From: Theobroma cacao
Taxonomy: Eukaryota > Streptophyta > Magnoliopsida > Malvales > Malvaceae
Direction of reading: 5' to 3'
Assembly (NCBI RefSeq): GCF_000208745.1
Contig: NC_030850.1
Coordinates: 31,678,399 to 31,742,398 of the forward strand
Length of the DNA: 64,000 nt
The notes below the pieces were generated by a model that saw only the letters and a program-made list of their open reading frames with translations, searched no databases and was not told the DNA's origin. Position 1 is the stretch's first letter. Each line of letters starts with the position of its first letter. Of the stretch, positions 35,208 to 45,401 are shown in pieces. The translations under genes and the position numbers were made by a program.

Positions 35208-37777
35208 ATGGAAGGGAAACTATCTTCCGTTGCAAAGAAGTTTGCTCCTTCTCCTATACAAGAACTCTCACACCTTGCTCAGAGATGCAACGCCATTAAC
35301 CTTGCTGAGGGCTTCCCTGACTTCCCTGCTCCTCCTCATATCAAAGATGCTGCCGTTTCAGCCATTAATTCTGACTTCAACCAGTACAGGTTTGTTCTTT
35401 TTTTTTTGGTCCTTGCATTTATTTTTCGAACGAAATGGAATCGATTTTGGCAACTTTTGGTCATGGAAGGCACGTGCAAGGAATTTGTGATCAGTTGGCT
35501 TTTATAATGAAGAGAACGCATGGTTTAAACGTTGACCCTTTGACGGATGTAGCTATTTGCTGTGGACAAACTGAGGCATTTGCAGCAGCAATTTTTGCCG
35601 GTACGTTTTCACGTTAACTTGCAATTAATGACTTTCTTTTTCTTTTTTGGTTCAGTTTGTAAATAATTGTAAACTATGGTTCTGCCTGGACAGTTATAGA
35701 CCGGGGAGATGAAGTTGTGCTGTTTGACCCTTGTTATGAAACATATGAAGGATGCATAACCATGGCTGGAGGAATTCCTGTAAGCTTTTAATTATCAATT
35801 AGTGAGAGCTGAGGTTTAAGAATATTAGCCATACGTTTGAGTGTAAATGCTAAGGATTTCCTGTTAGAATTGATAGTTATCGACTCTGTTAATTGAAAAG
35901 AAAATTGGACACTGCAGGTATATGTGGCACTTGATCCACCTCAATGGACCTTGGACCCTGACAAATTGATGAAGTCTTTCACTAGTAAAACAAAGGCTAT
36001 AGTATTAAACAGGTCAGATAGTTTTGATTTGTTTTTCATGGATTATGGACTTTGGACTACAGTTTAAAACTCACTCTTAAAACCTTTATTCCAGAGTCAT
36101 ATATACAATATAAGAATACTAGCATATAAATTATGATTCAAGTGAAACAAGGTAGTAGAAAGTTGTAAAACTTGGATTTAAGTTTTTTATGTGTAATCTT
36201 CTGGCTCACGATCTTAACGTTTTTATGTATAATCAGTTAGAAGTGTTTAATGCATTCATAAATTTTGAATGCATGAAACTTGATTTGCAGATATATGATT
36301 TGGCAAATTTACTAGTATCTTAATGATATGCAAATTTGTTTACTAGTAACATACTTGAAAAGGAAAACAATTTATTAAAATATGTTCTAGAACTTGTCTG
36401 ATATGAAGGGTACAGTCCTCACAACCCAACTGGCAAAGTTTTCTCCAGAGAAGAGCTTGAAGTTATTGCTGAAGCTTGTGGCAAATGGGATTGCCTGGCT
36501 ATAACAGATGAAGTATGACGACACTTTTGCTTATACTTGTGAAGCATGAATAGGATCAAGAAAGATGAGTAAATCATTTCTGAGTTTTGAAGGACCCTTT
36601 TTTATGTATATCTTTTTGTGGTTGTTTCTGCAGGTGTATGAGTACATAACATTCAACAATCAAAAGCACGTGTCCATTGCCACACTTCCAGGAATGCAGG
36701 AGCGGACTATTATCACATCCTCCTTGTCTAAAACCTTTAGTGTTACAGGTAAAAGTAATAGCCATAGGATTTAACAGTAAAAAGTTGCTCATTCTTTAAT
36801 CTGTTGGAGGTACATGCTTTGCGTTTATCTTCCTCTGCACATTATAAAGAACCTGAATTTCAGTCACTGCCTCCAGAAGATGTTCCATCTGGCTGTTATT
36901 TGGGAATTGGGATTTAGATTTTTACTGTTATGATTATTAGGATGGAGAATTGGATGGGCTATTGCTCCAGCTTCTGCTGCATCTGCAATTCGAAACATTC
37001 ATGTCAAAATTACAGATTCTGCTCCAGCACCTTTCCAGGAAGCTGCCTTAACTGCTTTGAGAAGCCCCTCTGAATACTTTGAAATACTGAGAAGAGTAGG
37101 TTCAGGAAAATGGTTCTTTATTTATTCCTACAAAGTTGATAGCAAATTTGCAATTCCTTACTTATTGGTCGAACGGAGGCAAAATATATTGAAATTTTTT
37201 TCTTTGATTCCTTGTTCATTATTTTCCTGTTGATTAGCAGGAATATCAATTAAAAAGAGATGTCAGTGTGAAGTTGCTCACTTCAGTTGGTTTTCGAATT
37301 CAGTTCCAGCCTCAGGGTTCCTTCTTTCTGTTTGCAGAGCTTCCTAAGAATTGCTTGCTTTCTGATGTAAGTACTTGTAAATGCTTTACTCTGAAAGCCC
37401 TATCTTTTAAGAATTCATAAAAATTGTTTGTTCAAGTCCAATAGGCTTCCTATCAGTAGCTAACCACTTGTGGTACTAATTTAACTTATGTTAACAGTAC
37501 CACGCTTAATTTTTCTTGGTGGAATAAGAGACGATTCTACTATTTTCAGGTAGAATATGTGAAGGAATTAATAAAACAAGCAGGGGTGGTTGTTGTACCA
37601 GGACGTGGATTTTTCCACACAGAGTCTTCCTTGGATCAACCATCCGAGGAAAATTGCAGCTATCAAAAGAGATATATCAGGGTTGCATTCTGCAAAAGTG
37701 ATGCCACTTTGACAACTGCAGCGCAAAAGTTTGGTGAGCTTATGAATGCTGGAGGTTGTCCCAAGCTACACTATTAG
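35208..37777 (+). CDS. PLP-dependent class I/II aminotransferase, kynurenine aminotransferase-like (404 aa, nine exons)
   Basis: Exons are 35208-35389, 35470-35600, 35694-35779, 35918-36012, 36416-36512, 36634-36748, 36941-37095, 37241-37366 and 37550-37777; 1215 nt close in frame. Fold-type I marks are all present. NLAEGFPDFPAPPHI begins the substrate region, and SPHNPTGKVF carries the PLP-contacting Asn168. AITDEVYEY has Asp196 and Tyr199. SSLSKTFSVTGWRIGW holds the Schiff-base Lys230. YIRVAFC carries Arg373, the substrate carboxylate binder. The family includes kynurenine-oxoglutarate and methionine/aromatic transaminases. The layout and length match kynurenine aminotransferase/glutamine transaminase K homologues, though the substrate cannot be fixed by eye. 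There is no obvious transit peptide from this ATG. An in-frame ATG 32 codons upstream (35112) is less likely. The exon 2 acceptor (TCATGGAAG/G) has a weak pyrimidine tract. Confidence 0.92.
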
Positions 37778-38049
37778 AAAAGATACTGATTTCACATTTG
37801 GTGGATTTAATGGTGGCCCAATGTATCTGTAATGAAAATTCACTGAATAAACAATTCTGCAAATTGTATCTAATCAAGGAAATTTTGGCAAGAGTATTAA
37901 GACATTTTTGAAACTATAGCTCTGAAACCGAAATCTGTCCTCCAACAAGTTAACTAACAAAAATTACTATACCTCTAAATTCTCTTAACTGCAAGGGCAT
38001 TATCTACTTGAAAGAAGAAATGAGTATTACTATAGCATACTATTACATC

Positions 38050-38985
38050 TCATGGTTTATAGGGCGGTGGGGGTGGGGCTTGAAGTGTAGACAATGGCGG
38101 AATTGCATAGAATGTGGTGTTATTGTCAATACGTAAAGTACTTCCATCCAACAAAGCCACAAGTTCCGCAACCAAACCTGCACTTCCAGCAATTGTTGGC
38201 TCTGTGTAATTGTAGTTGGACCGATTATCTTGGAAACCATCACCCTTATCAGGTCCAGTAACCATGGCTCCAACAATTGCATTTGGGTTTGGCTTTTTAC
38301 TGTCCCTCCATTCTAATCCTTCTTGACAGTTTTGATGCTTGACTGCATCTCCGTCTCTGCCATCATAGTAGCCAACCTCTAGTCCGTTCAAATAGCCATT
38401 TCCATCATCCAAGCAGGAGTTATCCCGCCTTGAAACATTTTTTATTTGCTGGGAGTCTTCCTCTTCCAAATTGTAACACTTTGTATAGCAAGATCTAATT
38501 ATCTAATTGTTTTAGTAGATTCACTACCGTAATGCCATCTTGTCATGTACTCTTCTCACTGGTCGAATGAACTTGGAAAAACAAAAAAGTAAACCCCAGT
38601 AAGGTTAATTTAGACTTAGAGCCTTTATTAATTATTAGTTTGCAAAGAGGAGAAACAAATTAGAGACATACATCTTTATGCATGAAGGAACATAAGCACC
38701 CGTTGAAGAGGCAATGGTGTAGTTGTCCTGGACAGGGAGGGGTCGGCGGTGGCAGCTCCGAGTCACTAGAAAAGCGATGAGGGCTAAAAATCCAAACAAT
38801 TTGGCAACCACCACCATAGAGTTCATGCAACGTTTCTTCTTCTTCTTCCTCTTCCTTTCCATCTCCATGGGTGGCCTTAATAACCAGCCTTGCTTCACTT
38901 CTTCTTCTGATGGTGATTGGTAAACTGCTTTGTCACAGTAGCGGCCGTTGTCAATGCCGAGATCTTCTACTTCTATGGTTATATC
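38050..38985 (-). pseudogene. KORRIGAN-like membrane endoglucanase (GH9) pseudogene lacking the catalytic core
   Basis: The first part (38672-38985) resembles the cytosolic tail and anchor of KORRIGAN-type GH9 enzymes. GGTFDITIEVEDLG is followed by GWLLRPP, a Lys-rich stop-transfer, the helix VVVAKLFGFLALIAFLV and then QDNYTIA. The second part (38050-38469) starts with the GH9 N-terminal stretch ([16 protein letters not shown], then [13 protein letters not shown]). It jumps straight to the GH9 C-terminus: [17 protein letters not shown], then [17 protein letters not shown] and a Pro-rich tail. Roughly 400 residues of the (alpha/alpha)6 barrel are missing. A frame change lies in the A6 run at 38438-38443. 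The start ATG is out of frame with the body. So it cannot make an active cellulase. It is tail-to-tail with the aminotransferase gene and about 230 bp from a copia LTR. Confidence 0.85.
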
Positions 38986-39217
38986 AAACGTACCACCTCA
39001 TATGTGTGTTCTGGCTGACATTCTTTTTCTTTTTTGGTCTCATCTATATTAATTTGAACTATTAAATAATGTGCTAAAGACGGCCATGAAAATATAATAA
39101 TTCTTTAAAAGCCTGCTCTAAGCGGGGAAAATTCACTTTAGTGAACAAATGGAAACAATTGCAAGATTAACGCATGAAAATTGGAATCATATGATCATAG
39201 AGAAGACAAATTCATTT

Positions 39218-39718
39218 TGTTGAAAGGTAATTCATAATCTGGTGGTGATAGCATGTGAAGAACAAGTGGGCAGCTTCAGTTTTATAGTGCAAAACGATGG
39301 CGTTTCTTCATCAAATATTCTAAACTTTCAAAGTGTGTTGTTTTACTTTTCTATTCTTTAAGTTTGCTGTATTCAAAACAATGTTACTCATGTTGTTTTT
39401 GGTTTAGTTTACTTAAAGTCTTATACGCCTTATTATAGTGTCATTTTAGTTTGGTTCAAGGCTTAACAGCCATGGTTTCTGTTTCATTTTACCGTTTGGA
39501 TTATTGGTTTGTGTGAAGTCTGTTGCTATGATCTGATTCATCAGGAAATGTTTTTGAATTGTTAGAGTGTATATACTGGAAAGGAAATGAAATCAATGCT
39601 TTTTCCCAAGCCAAGTTTTGTTCATATTCTCTGGAAAACTCTTAGCTTCACCTTCTTCTTTGTTTTTAAGCTATTGTTTCCATTGATTTGTTTGGAAACT
39701 TGGCTTTTATTTTCTACA
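39218..39718 (+). repeat. 5' LTR of copia element 2
   Basis: It starts TGTTGAAAGGTAATTCATAA and ends TTTTCTACA, about 501 bp. The same sequence starts again at 43375 with scattered differences. It includes GTGTATATACTGG, where the other copy has GTATATATACTAG, near the expected promoter region. Confidence 0.93.
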
Positions 39719-39720
39719 AT

Positions 39721-39732
39721 TGGTATCAAAGC
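39721..39732 (+). other. Primer binding site of copia element 2
   Basis: TGGTATCAAAGC lies two bases after the 5' LTR end and matches the plant copia consensus complementary to initiator methionine tRNA. Confidence 0.88.
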
Positions 39733-39799
39733 TAAAGTGATCTTAAGGGCCTAGGATTTGATTATCTTGTGCAAATATAATCTCCGAATTTAATGCATC

Positions 39800-40760
39800 A
39801 GCTCCACCAAAGTTTACTGGAGAGAAATACTATTTCTAGAGTGTGAAGATGGAGTCATATCTCAAAGCCTTCACATTGTGGAAAGTAGTGGAAACTGATG
39901 AGGAGCTAGTTTAAAGGAGAGCTAATTCGACTATAGCTCAGATCAAGCAATTTGAGGAAGACAAAGCGAAAAGGTACAAAGCTTTGTCTTGCCTTCACTC
40001 AGCTTTATCTGATGAGATTTTTGCTCGGTTATGCATTTGAAATCTCCTAAGCAAGTTTGGGACTATTTGAGAGATGAGTTTTTTTAGAAGTCAAAGAACT
40101 AGGCAGATTCAGGCATTTAATCTTACTCAGAAATTTGAAATGCTTAGAATGGAGGACAATGAAAACATAAAGGGTTTTTCTGGGAAGATGATGGGGTTAG
40201 TGAATCAATTAAGGCTACTAGGGAAGGAGATTACAAAGGAGAGATTGGTAAGCAAAATGTTAGTGAGCTTACCTGAGAAATATGAGTCTAAGGTGTCCTC
40301 ATTAAAAGATTCCAGGGATTTAGCTCAGCTTACTCTTAAGGAGTTAATTAATGCTTTGGAAGGTCTTAAACAGAGAAAGGCATTTAGGTAGAGAAATGCA
40401 ACAGATTTTGCCTTAGTAGCTAAGACTAAAAGTGTGAAAATAAGGGGTAATGGCTCAAAGGATAGTTCAACAGATAAGAAAAACAAAGGAAAGAAGAGTA
40501 GAGATACTCAATAGGGGGATCAGAAGAAGGAATTTCCACCATGTAAGCATTGTAAGAAGACTAATCACATAAAGAAATACTGCTGGTTTAGGCCCAATGT
40601 TAAATACAGGGCTTGCAATCAACAAGGTCATGTGGAATAGGTATGTAAGAATTGTGCTAAAGCACCTAAGAAAGCTGTTGTTGTAGAGCATGCTAATGAA
40701 GTTCTTTTTATGGCAACAATTGGTGAGAATTCGAGCAATGCAACAATTGGTGAGAATTCG
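39800..40760 (+). pseudogene. copia element 2 gag remnant
   Basis: It starts with an N-terminal KFTGEKYYF-like segment, then VKMESYLKAFTLWKVVE, and continues as the UBN2 gag domain (40074-40391, QIQAFNLTQKFEMLRM, then SLPEKYESKVSSL). Two zinc knuckles follow. [14 protein letters not shown] is intact, and a second one has its first Cys replaced by Tyr and a stop inside. In-frame TAG and TAA codons occur, one of them where related proteins have Trp (F-stop-SVKMES at about 39837). Confidence 0.85.
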
Positions 40761-40778
40761 AGCAAAACCAATGTTTAG

Positions 40779-42032
40779 CTTTTGGACAGTGCTTGCTCTC
40801 ATCATTTGGTAGGTAACAAATCTCTTTTCTCTACTCTTGACAAAAGCTTTAAGTCAAAGGTAAAGATAAAAGATGGAAATTATCTGAATATTTTAGGAGT
40901 AGGAACTGTTGATATTGAAACTGCTTCAGGTAGTACAAGTATCTCAAGTGTACATTATGTTCCTAATGCTGATCATAATCTGTTAAGTGTTGGATAGTTA
41001 GCTAAGGAGCATTACAGTATTCTATTTAAATATGATAGTTGTAAAGTCTTTGACTCTTAAGATAAAGAGTTGTTTACAGTTTCTATGAAGAATAATTGCT
41101 ACCTTTTGAATTTGGCTAATGTTACTCACTTGGCTTTATGTAATAAGCTGGATGTGTCTAAAGTAAGGCATAGAAGAATTGGCCATGTTAATTATGATAC
41201 TTTGACTCTGATGTCCTCCAAAAACCTGGTGGATGGATTGCTTGTTATCTTAAAACTTGCTAAGGTACGTCAAATTTGTCAGTTTGGAAAACAGACAAGG
41301 AAACCATTCCCTAAAAAAAGTAGACAAAAGGCTACTAGGAAGTTTGAATTGGTGCATACTGATATTAGTGGTTCAATGAAGATTGCTTCACTTAGTGGAA
41401 GTAAATACTATATCATCTTTATTAATGATTATTCAAGGTTTTGCCAGATATTCTTCTTGAAGCAAAAGTCTGAAGCATTGAGCTACTTCAAGAAGTTTAA
41501 TGCAGTTGCTGAAAATTTCTTAGGTCAATGTGTCAAAACCTTGAGGACTGATAATGGCAAGAAGTATACTTCTGTTGAGTTTGAGTAGTACCTTGAGTCT
41601 TTGGGAGTACAACATCAACTAACCATTCCATATAGCCCTCAACAGAATGGGAAAGCTGAAAGAATGAATAAAACCTTAGTAGAGATGGGAAGATGCTTAT
41701 TGTACCAAATGAAAATGCTAAGGGTATTTTGGGCAGAAGCTGTGAATACAGCTAATTATCTTCTAAACAGAGCTTATGCTAGAGTTCTAAATAGCAAAAC
41801 ACCTTATGAAATGTGGTTTGATCATAGGCCAAGTGTTTCACATTTGAAAATCTTTGGTTGTACTTGCTATGCTAAAGTACTAGATGTTAAGAGGATCAAG
41901 TTTGATCCTAAATCTGTCGCAGTAGTTCTGGTTGGCTATAGTGAAGTCTCAAAAGGCTACAGGTTGTTTGATCCTGAGTTTAAGAAGGTTTTTGTAAGTA
42001 GGGATGTGGTATTTGATGAGGGGCAAAGCTGA
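40779..42032 (+). pseudogene. copia element 2 protease and integrase remnant
   Basis: The protease has LLDSACSHHLVGNKS with the catalytic Asp-Ser present. GAG-pre-integrase follows with HRRIGHVNYDTL. The integrase core shows the first Asp in FELVHTDISGSM, the second in TLRTDNGKKYTS and the Glu in SPQQNGKAERMN. Then come the KTPYEMWFDHRPSVSHLKIF region and VLVGYSEVSKGYRLFD. The catalytic triad is intact, but stops at about 40998, 41058 and 41586 split the frame. This is the best preserved part of the element. Confidence 0.9.
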
Positions 42033-42234
42033 AACTGACCTAATATAAGTGTTGAGCAGTTTGATTTCACTAATACAACTGATGAAGTGGTACAACAAGC
42101 TGCAGCTAATGATGACTCTGATGTGGAGGATGAAAGTAAAGCTGTTGGAGGTACAAGGTGCTTAGCAAATATTTACAGTAGATGTCATGTAGCCTTAGCT
42201 GAACTGCAACCTTCAAACAAGCTCAGTTAGAAGG

Positions 42235-43394
42235 TCATTAGAAATTAGCCATGGATGATGAAATGCATATGATAACTAAGAATGGGACATGGATTCTTAT
42301 TGACAGACTAGCTGATAAAAACATTATAAGAGTCAAGTGGATTTATAGAACCAAACTTAATCTTGATAATTCTGTAAACAAGCACAAAGCTTGATTGGTG
42401 GTTACAGGGTATGCTCAAGTTTATAAGGTTGACTATATGGAAACATTTGCCCCAATGGCTAGATAAGACACAATAAGAATGCTTGCTGCTTTGTTATCAA
42501 AGGAGGAATGGAGAATTTATCATCTGAATGTCAAATAAGCTTTCCTTAATAGCATTTTTACTAAAGACATTTATATTGAGCAACTTGAGGGTTATGTGCA
42601 GTATGGGCTTGAGAAGAAGGTATGCAAGCTTATAAAGGCACTTTATGGCCTAAAACAAGTGTAGTGTAGCTGATGGTGCTGAGAAGGCAAATGGGCAATT
42701 ATATAGAAGCATTATTGGTTCTTTACTCTACTTAGCAGCTACTAGGCCTGATATAATGTTTGCAACATACTTGCAGTCAAAGTTCAGGCAGAATCCTTCA
42801 GAAGTACAATTTGCAGCAGTTAAAAGAGTTCTAAGGTATGTGAAAGGAACTGTGAATTATGGACTGGTATACATGAAGCAGAATAGCAGTCAGCTGATAG
42901 GTTTTTCTGATAATGACTGGGCTGGTTCTTTGGATGATTCTGAAAGCACAAAATGGTTTTGTTTTTCATTTGGAAGTGCTGTGTTTGCTTGGAGTTCCAA
43001 GAAACAACAAGTTATAGCTCGATCAATAGCAGAAGTAGAGTACATTGCATGTGCAGTTGTTACCAACCATGCTTTATGGTTGAGGAAGCTACTAGATGAG
43101 CTGGCGTTTAAGCAAGGCAAGGGGACACTGATTAATGTTGACAACTTATCAGCAATTGCAATTTCAAAGAATCCGGTTCAACAGGGGAGAACTAAGCATA
43201 ATAGAGTTAAGTATCAGGCTCTTAGAAAAGCTATAAAAGAAGGAGAGATTGAATTGGTTTATTGTTCAACCAGTGATCAGTTTGTTGATATATTTACTAA
43301 GAGGTTGCAAAAAGAGAGATTTAAGTATTTGAGACAGTATCTTGGTGTTCACCAAATTAAGAATTATGGGGTTGTGTTGAAAGGTAATTCATAA
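42235..43394 (+). pseudogene. copia element 2 reverse transcriptase (deleted) and RNase H
   Basis: The RT N-terminus is present (VKWIYRTKLNLDNSV, then YMETFAPMAR and KVCKLIKALYGLKQ), with several stops. Directly after YGLKQ (about 42660) the sequence jumps to ADGAEKANGQLYRSIIGS. The segment holding the YVDD polymerase motif, over 100 residues in intact relatives, has been deleted. The RNase H (42756-43394) is open: FSDNDWAGSLDDS, INVDNLSAIAIS and FVDIFTKRL. It may persist only as a long open frame. Confidence 0.9.
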
Positions 43395-43800
43395 TCTAGT
43401 GGTGATAGCATGTGAAAAACAAGTGAGGAGCTTCAGTTTTATAGTCCAAAATGATGACGTTTCTTCATCAAATATTCTAAGCTTTCAAAGTGTGTCGTTT
43501 TACTATTCTATTCTTTTAATTTTGTTGTATTCAAAACGATGTTACTCATGTCGTTTTTGGTTTAGTTTACTTAAGTCCTATACGCCTTATTATAGTGTCA
43601 TTTTAGTCTGGTTCAAGGCTTAACAGCCATGGTTTCTGTTTCATTTTACCGTTGGATTATTGGTTTATGTGAAGTCTGTTGCTATGATCCGATTCATCAA
43701 GAAATGTTTTTGAATTGTTAGAGTATATATACTAGAAAGGAAATGAAATCAGTGCTTTTTCCCAGGTCAAGTTTTGTTCATATTCTCTGAAAAACTCTTA

Positions 43801-44985
43801 CTGCACGTTTGGTACAGGGAATAGCTTACCTCCGTTTGGTATGACAATATCACAAAGAATAGCTATTACCTAGTAATAGCTATTCTCTCAAAAGGGGTAA
43901 AACTCAGGCATAGTTAAACCCGAGGTTCCTCATGGTTTTTGCTATTCCGTGACCATGGGAATAGCTCTGAATTATGATAAGACTAAAATGCCCCTTATCA
44001 TTTAAAAATATTACAACCATAGACCTATATATATATTTTTTCTTCTCATTTTCCCTTCTTTTTTCTCTCTCTTCTCATGTTCTTTCCTCTCTCATTCTCT
44101 CTCTAAGTGGCATCAACGCCAGAGATGATGTTAGTGGCGGCAGCGACGGCGACGAAAGCGATTGCGACAGCGGTTTTATGACCGAATATGGTCGGACAAG
44201 ATTCAAATTGAGATTCAGCCAGATCTGGCACTCAACGGCCAGATCTAACCGCGGGAAGCACCGGATCTGGTGCTTCCCAACCAGATCCCACGGTTGGATC
44301 TGGCACTCCACGGCCAGATCCAGCCGCGGGGAAGCGCCGATCTGGCGCCATAGTGGCCAGATCCGACCACATGGTATGCCAAATCAATGTTTTATTACAC
44401 CGGTCGCCTTTCCGACGACCGGCCCATGAAAAAAAAAAGANNNNNNNNNNNNNNNNNNNNNNNNNNNNNNNNNNNNNNNNNNNNNNNNNNNNNNNNNNNN
44501 NNNNNNNNNNNNNNNNNNNNNNNNNNNNNNNNNNNNNNNNNNNNNNNNNNNNNNNNNNNNNNNNNNNNNNNNNNNNNNNNNNNNNNNNNNNNNNNNNNNN
44601 NNNNNNNNNNNNNNNNNNNNNNNNNNNNNNNNNNNNNNNNNNNNNNNNNATTAAAATATTAGTAATTAAATTATATTAAAATATTGATATTTAAATTATT
44701 AATTATTATATTTAATTAATTATAAATTATTAATATTTAAAAATAAATAAAAAATAATTAAAGTATAATAAAAATATTTTATCTTTTTATTTTCTATTCA
44801 TTTCCTATTCCAAAACTATTGTTACCAACCAAACACTGTAATAAGTCATAATAATTATTCCTACTCTATTCCATTCATCATACCAAACTATATAATACTT
44901 ATTATATTCTATTCTCACTTTATTTTATTCCCACGTAATAACTATTCTATTCAATTTTTATTTATTCCGTGAACCAAACGTCCCA
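43801..44985. mobile_element. PIF/Harbinger (Tourist-like) non-autonomous element nested in an LTR
   Basis: The left end is CTGCACGTTTGGTACAGGGA and the reverse complement of the right end is TGGGACGTTTGGTTCACGGA, an imperfect terminal inverted repeat. TTA flanks both ends (43798-43800 and 44986-44988), matching the TTA target duplication of PIF/Harbinger elements. The empty-site sequence is given by the intact 5' LTR, so the boundaries are firm. The outer parts are AT-rich. The inside (44100-44370) is GC-rich with repeated GGCCAGATC and GATCTGGCACTC blocks. No transposase is visible, and a 209-N gap hides part of it. Confidence 0.88.
44441..44649. other. Assembly gap (209 N)
   Basis: A continuous run of N lies within the nested element, between an A-rich stretch and TA-rich sequence. 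The true length is unknown. Confidence 1.
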
Positions 44986-45401
44986 TTAACTTCACCTTCT
45001 TATTTTAAGCTACTGTTTCCAATTTGTTTGGAAACTTAGCTTCTTTTTTCTTCACATTGTTAATGCTTTGCACTGATTATTATGTTCCCCATAAATAGTT
45101 TTTTCTGTTGAGGTTTTTAACTTAATTAATTTTTTTACATATAAATGACGTAATAATTAGTTTTTAATTTTGATTTAAAGGAAACTAATATGTGCTGACA
45201 TACTGTTTTTTTTAAATTATTTAAATAATAATAATATGGTTACTAATTAGTAGTACTAGGATGCCTAAGACCATGCCGTTTGGCATTGGCCCGCTGGCGA
45301 TACGCTAGTACGCTACCCTTCTTCGAGCTTAACCCGTCTCGCCCGCTTTCGGTGGTTTTCACAATCCCGATAGGAACAGGGAGAAACATAGAACGAGAGA
45401 A

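Larger units (their letters stand above)
39218..45056 (+). mobile_element. Second Ty1/copia retrotransposon, with internal RT deletion and a nested element in its 3' LTR
   Basis: The 5' LTR is 39218-39718. The 3' LTR starts at 43375, is split by another element at 43801-44985 and ends near 45056. Between them lie gag, protease, integrase, a truncated reverse transcriptase and RNase H, in copia order. A perfect tRNA-iMet-type primer binding site is at 39721-39732. CATTT precedes the 5' LTR and CATTG occurs at the end of the 3' LTR, a possible imperfect 5-bp target duplication. Multiple stops and the loss of the YVDD region make it defective. Its LTRs look more alike than those of the first element, so it is probably younger. 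Confidence 0.93.
43375..45056 (+). repeat. 3' LTR of copia element 2, split by a nested insertion
   Basis: LTR part one is 43375-43800 and ends AAAACTCTTA. Part two is about 44986-45056 (ACTTCACCTTC..., ending TTCACA). Joined across the insertion they match the 5' LTR, where AAACTCTTAGCTTCACC is continuous. The LTR end is about 345 bp upstream of the ATG of the HGSNAT-like gene. Confidence 0.9.

Noticed and set aside
44353..44679. Open frame across the N run
   Set aside because: N codons cannot be read, so the frame is not meaningful.
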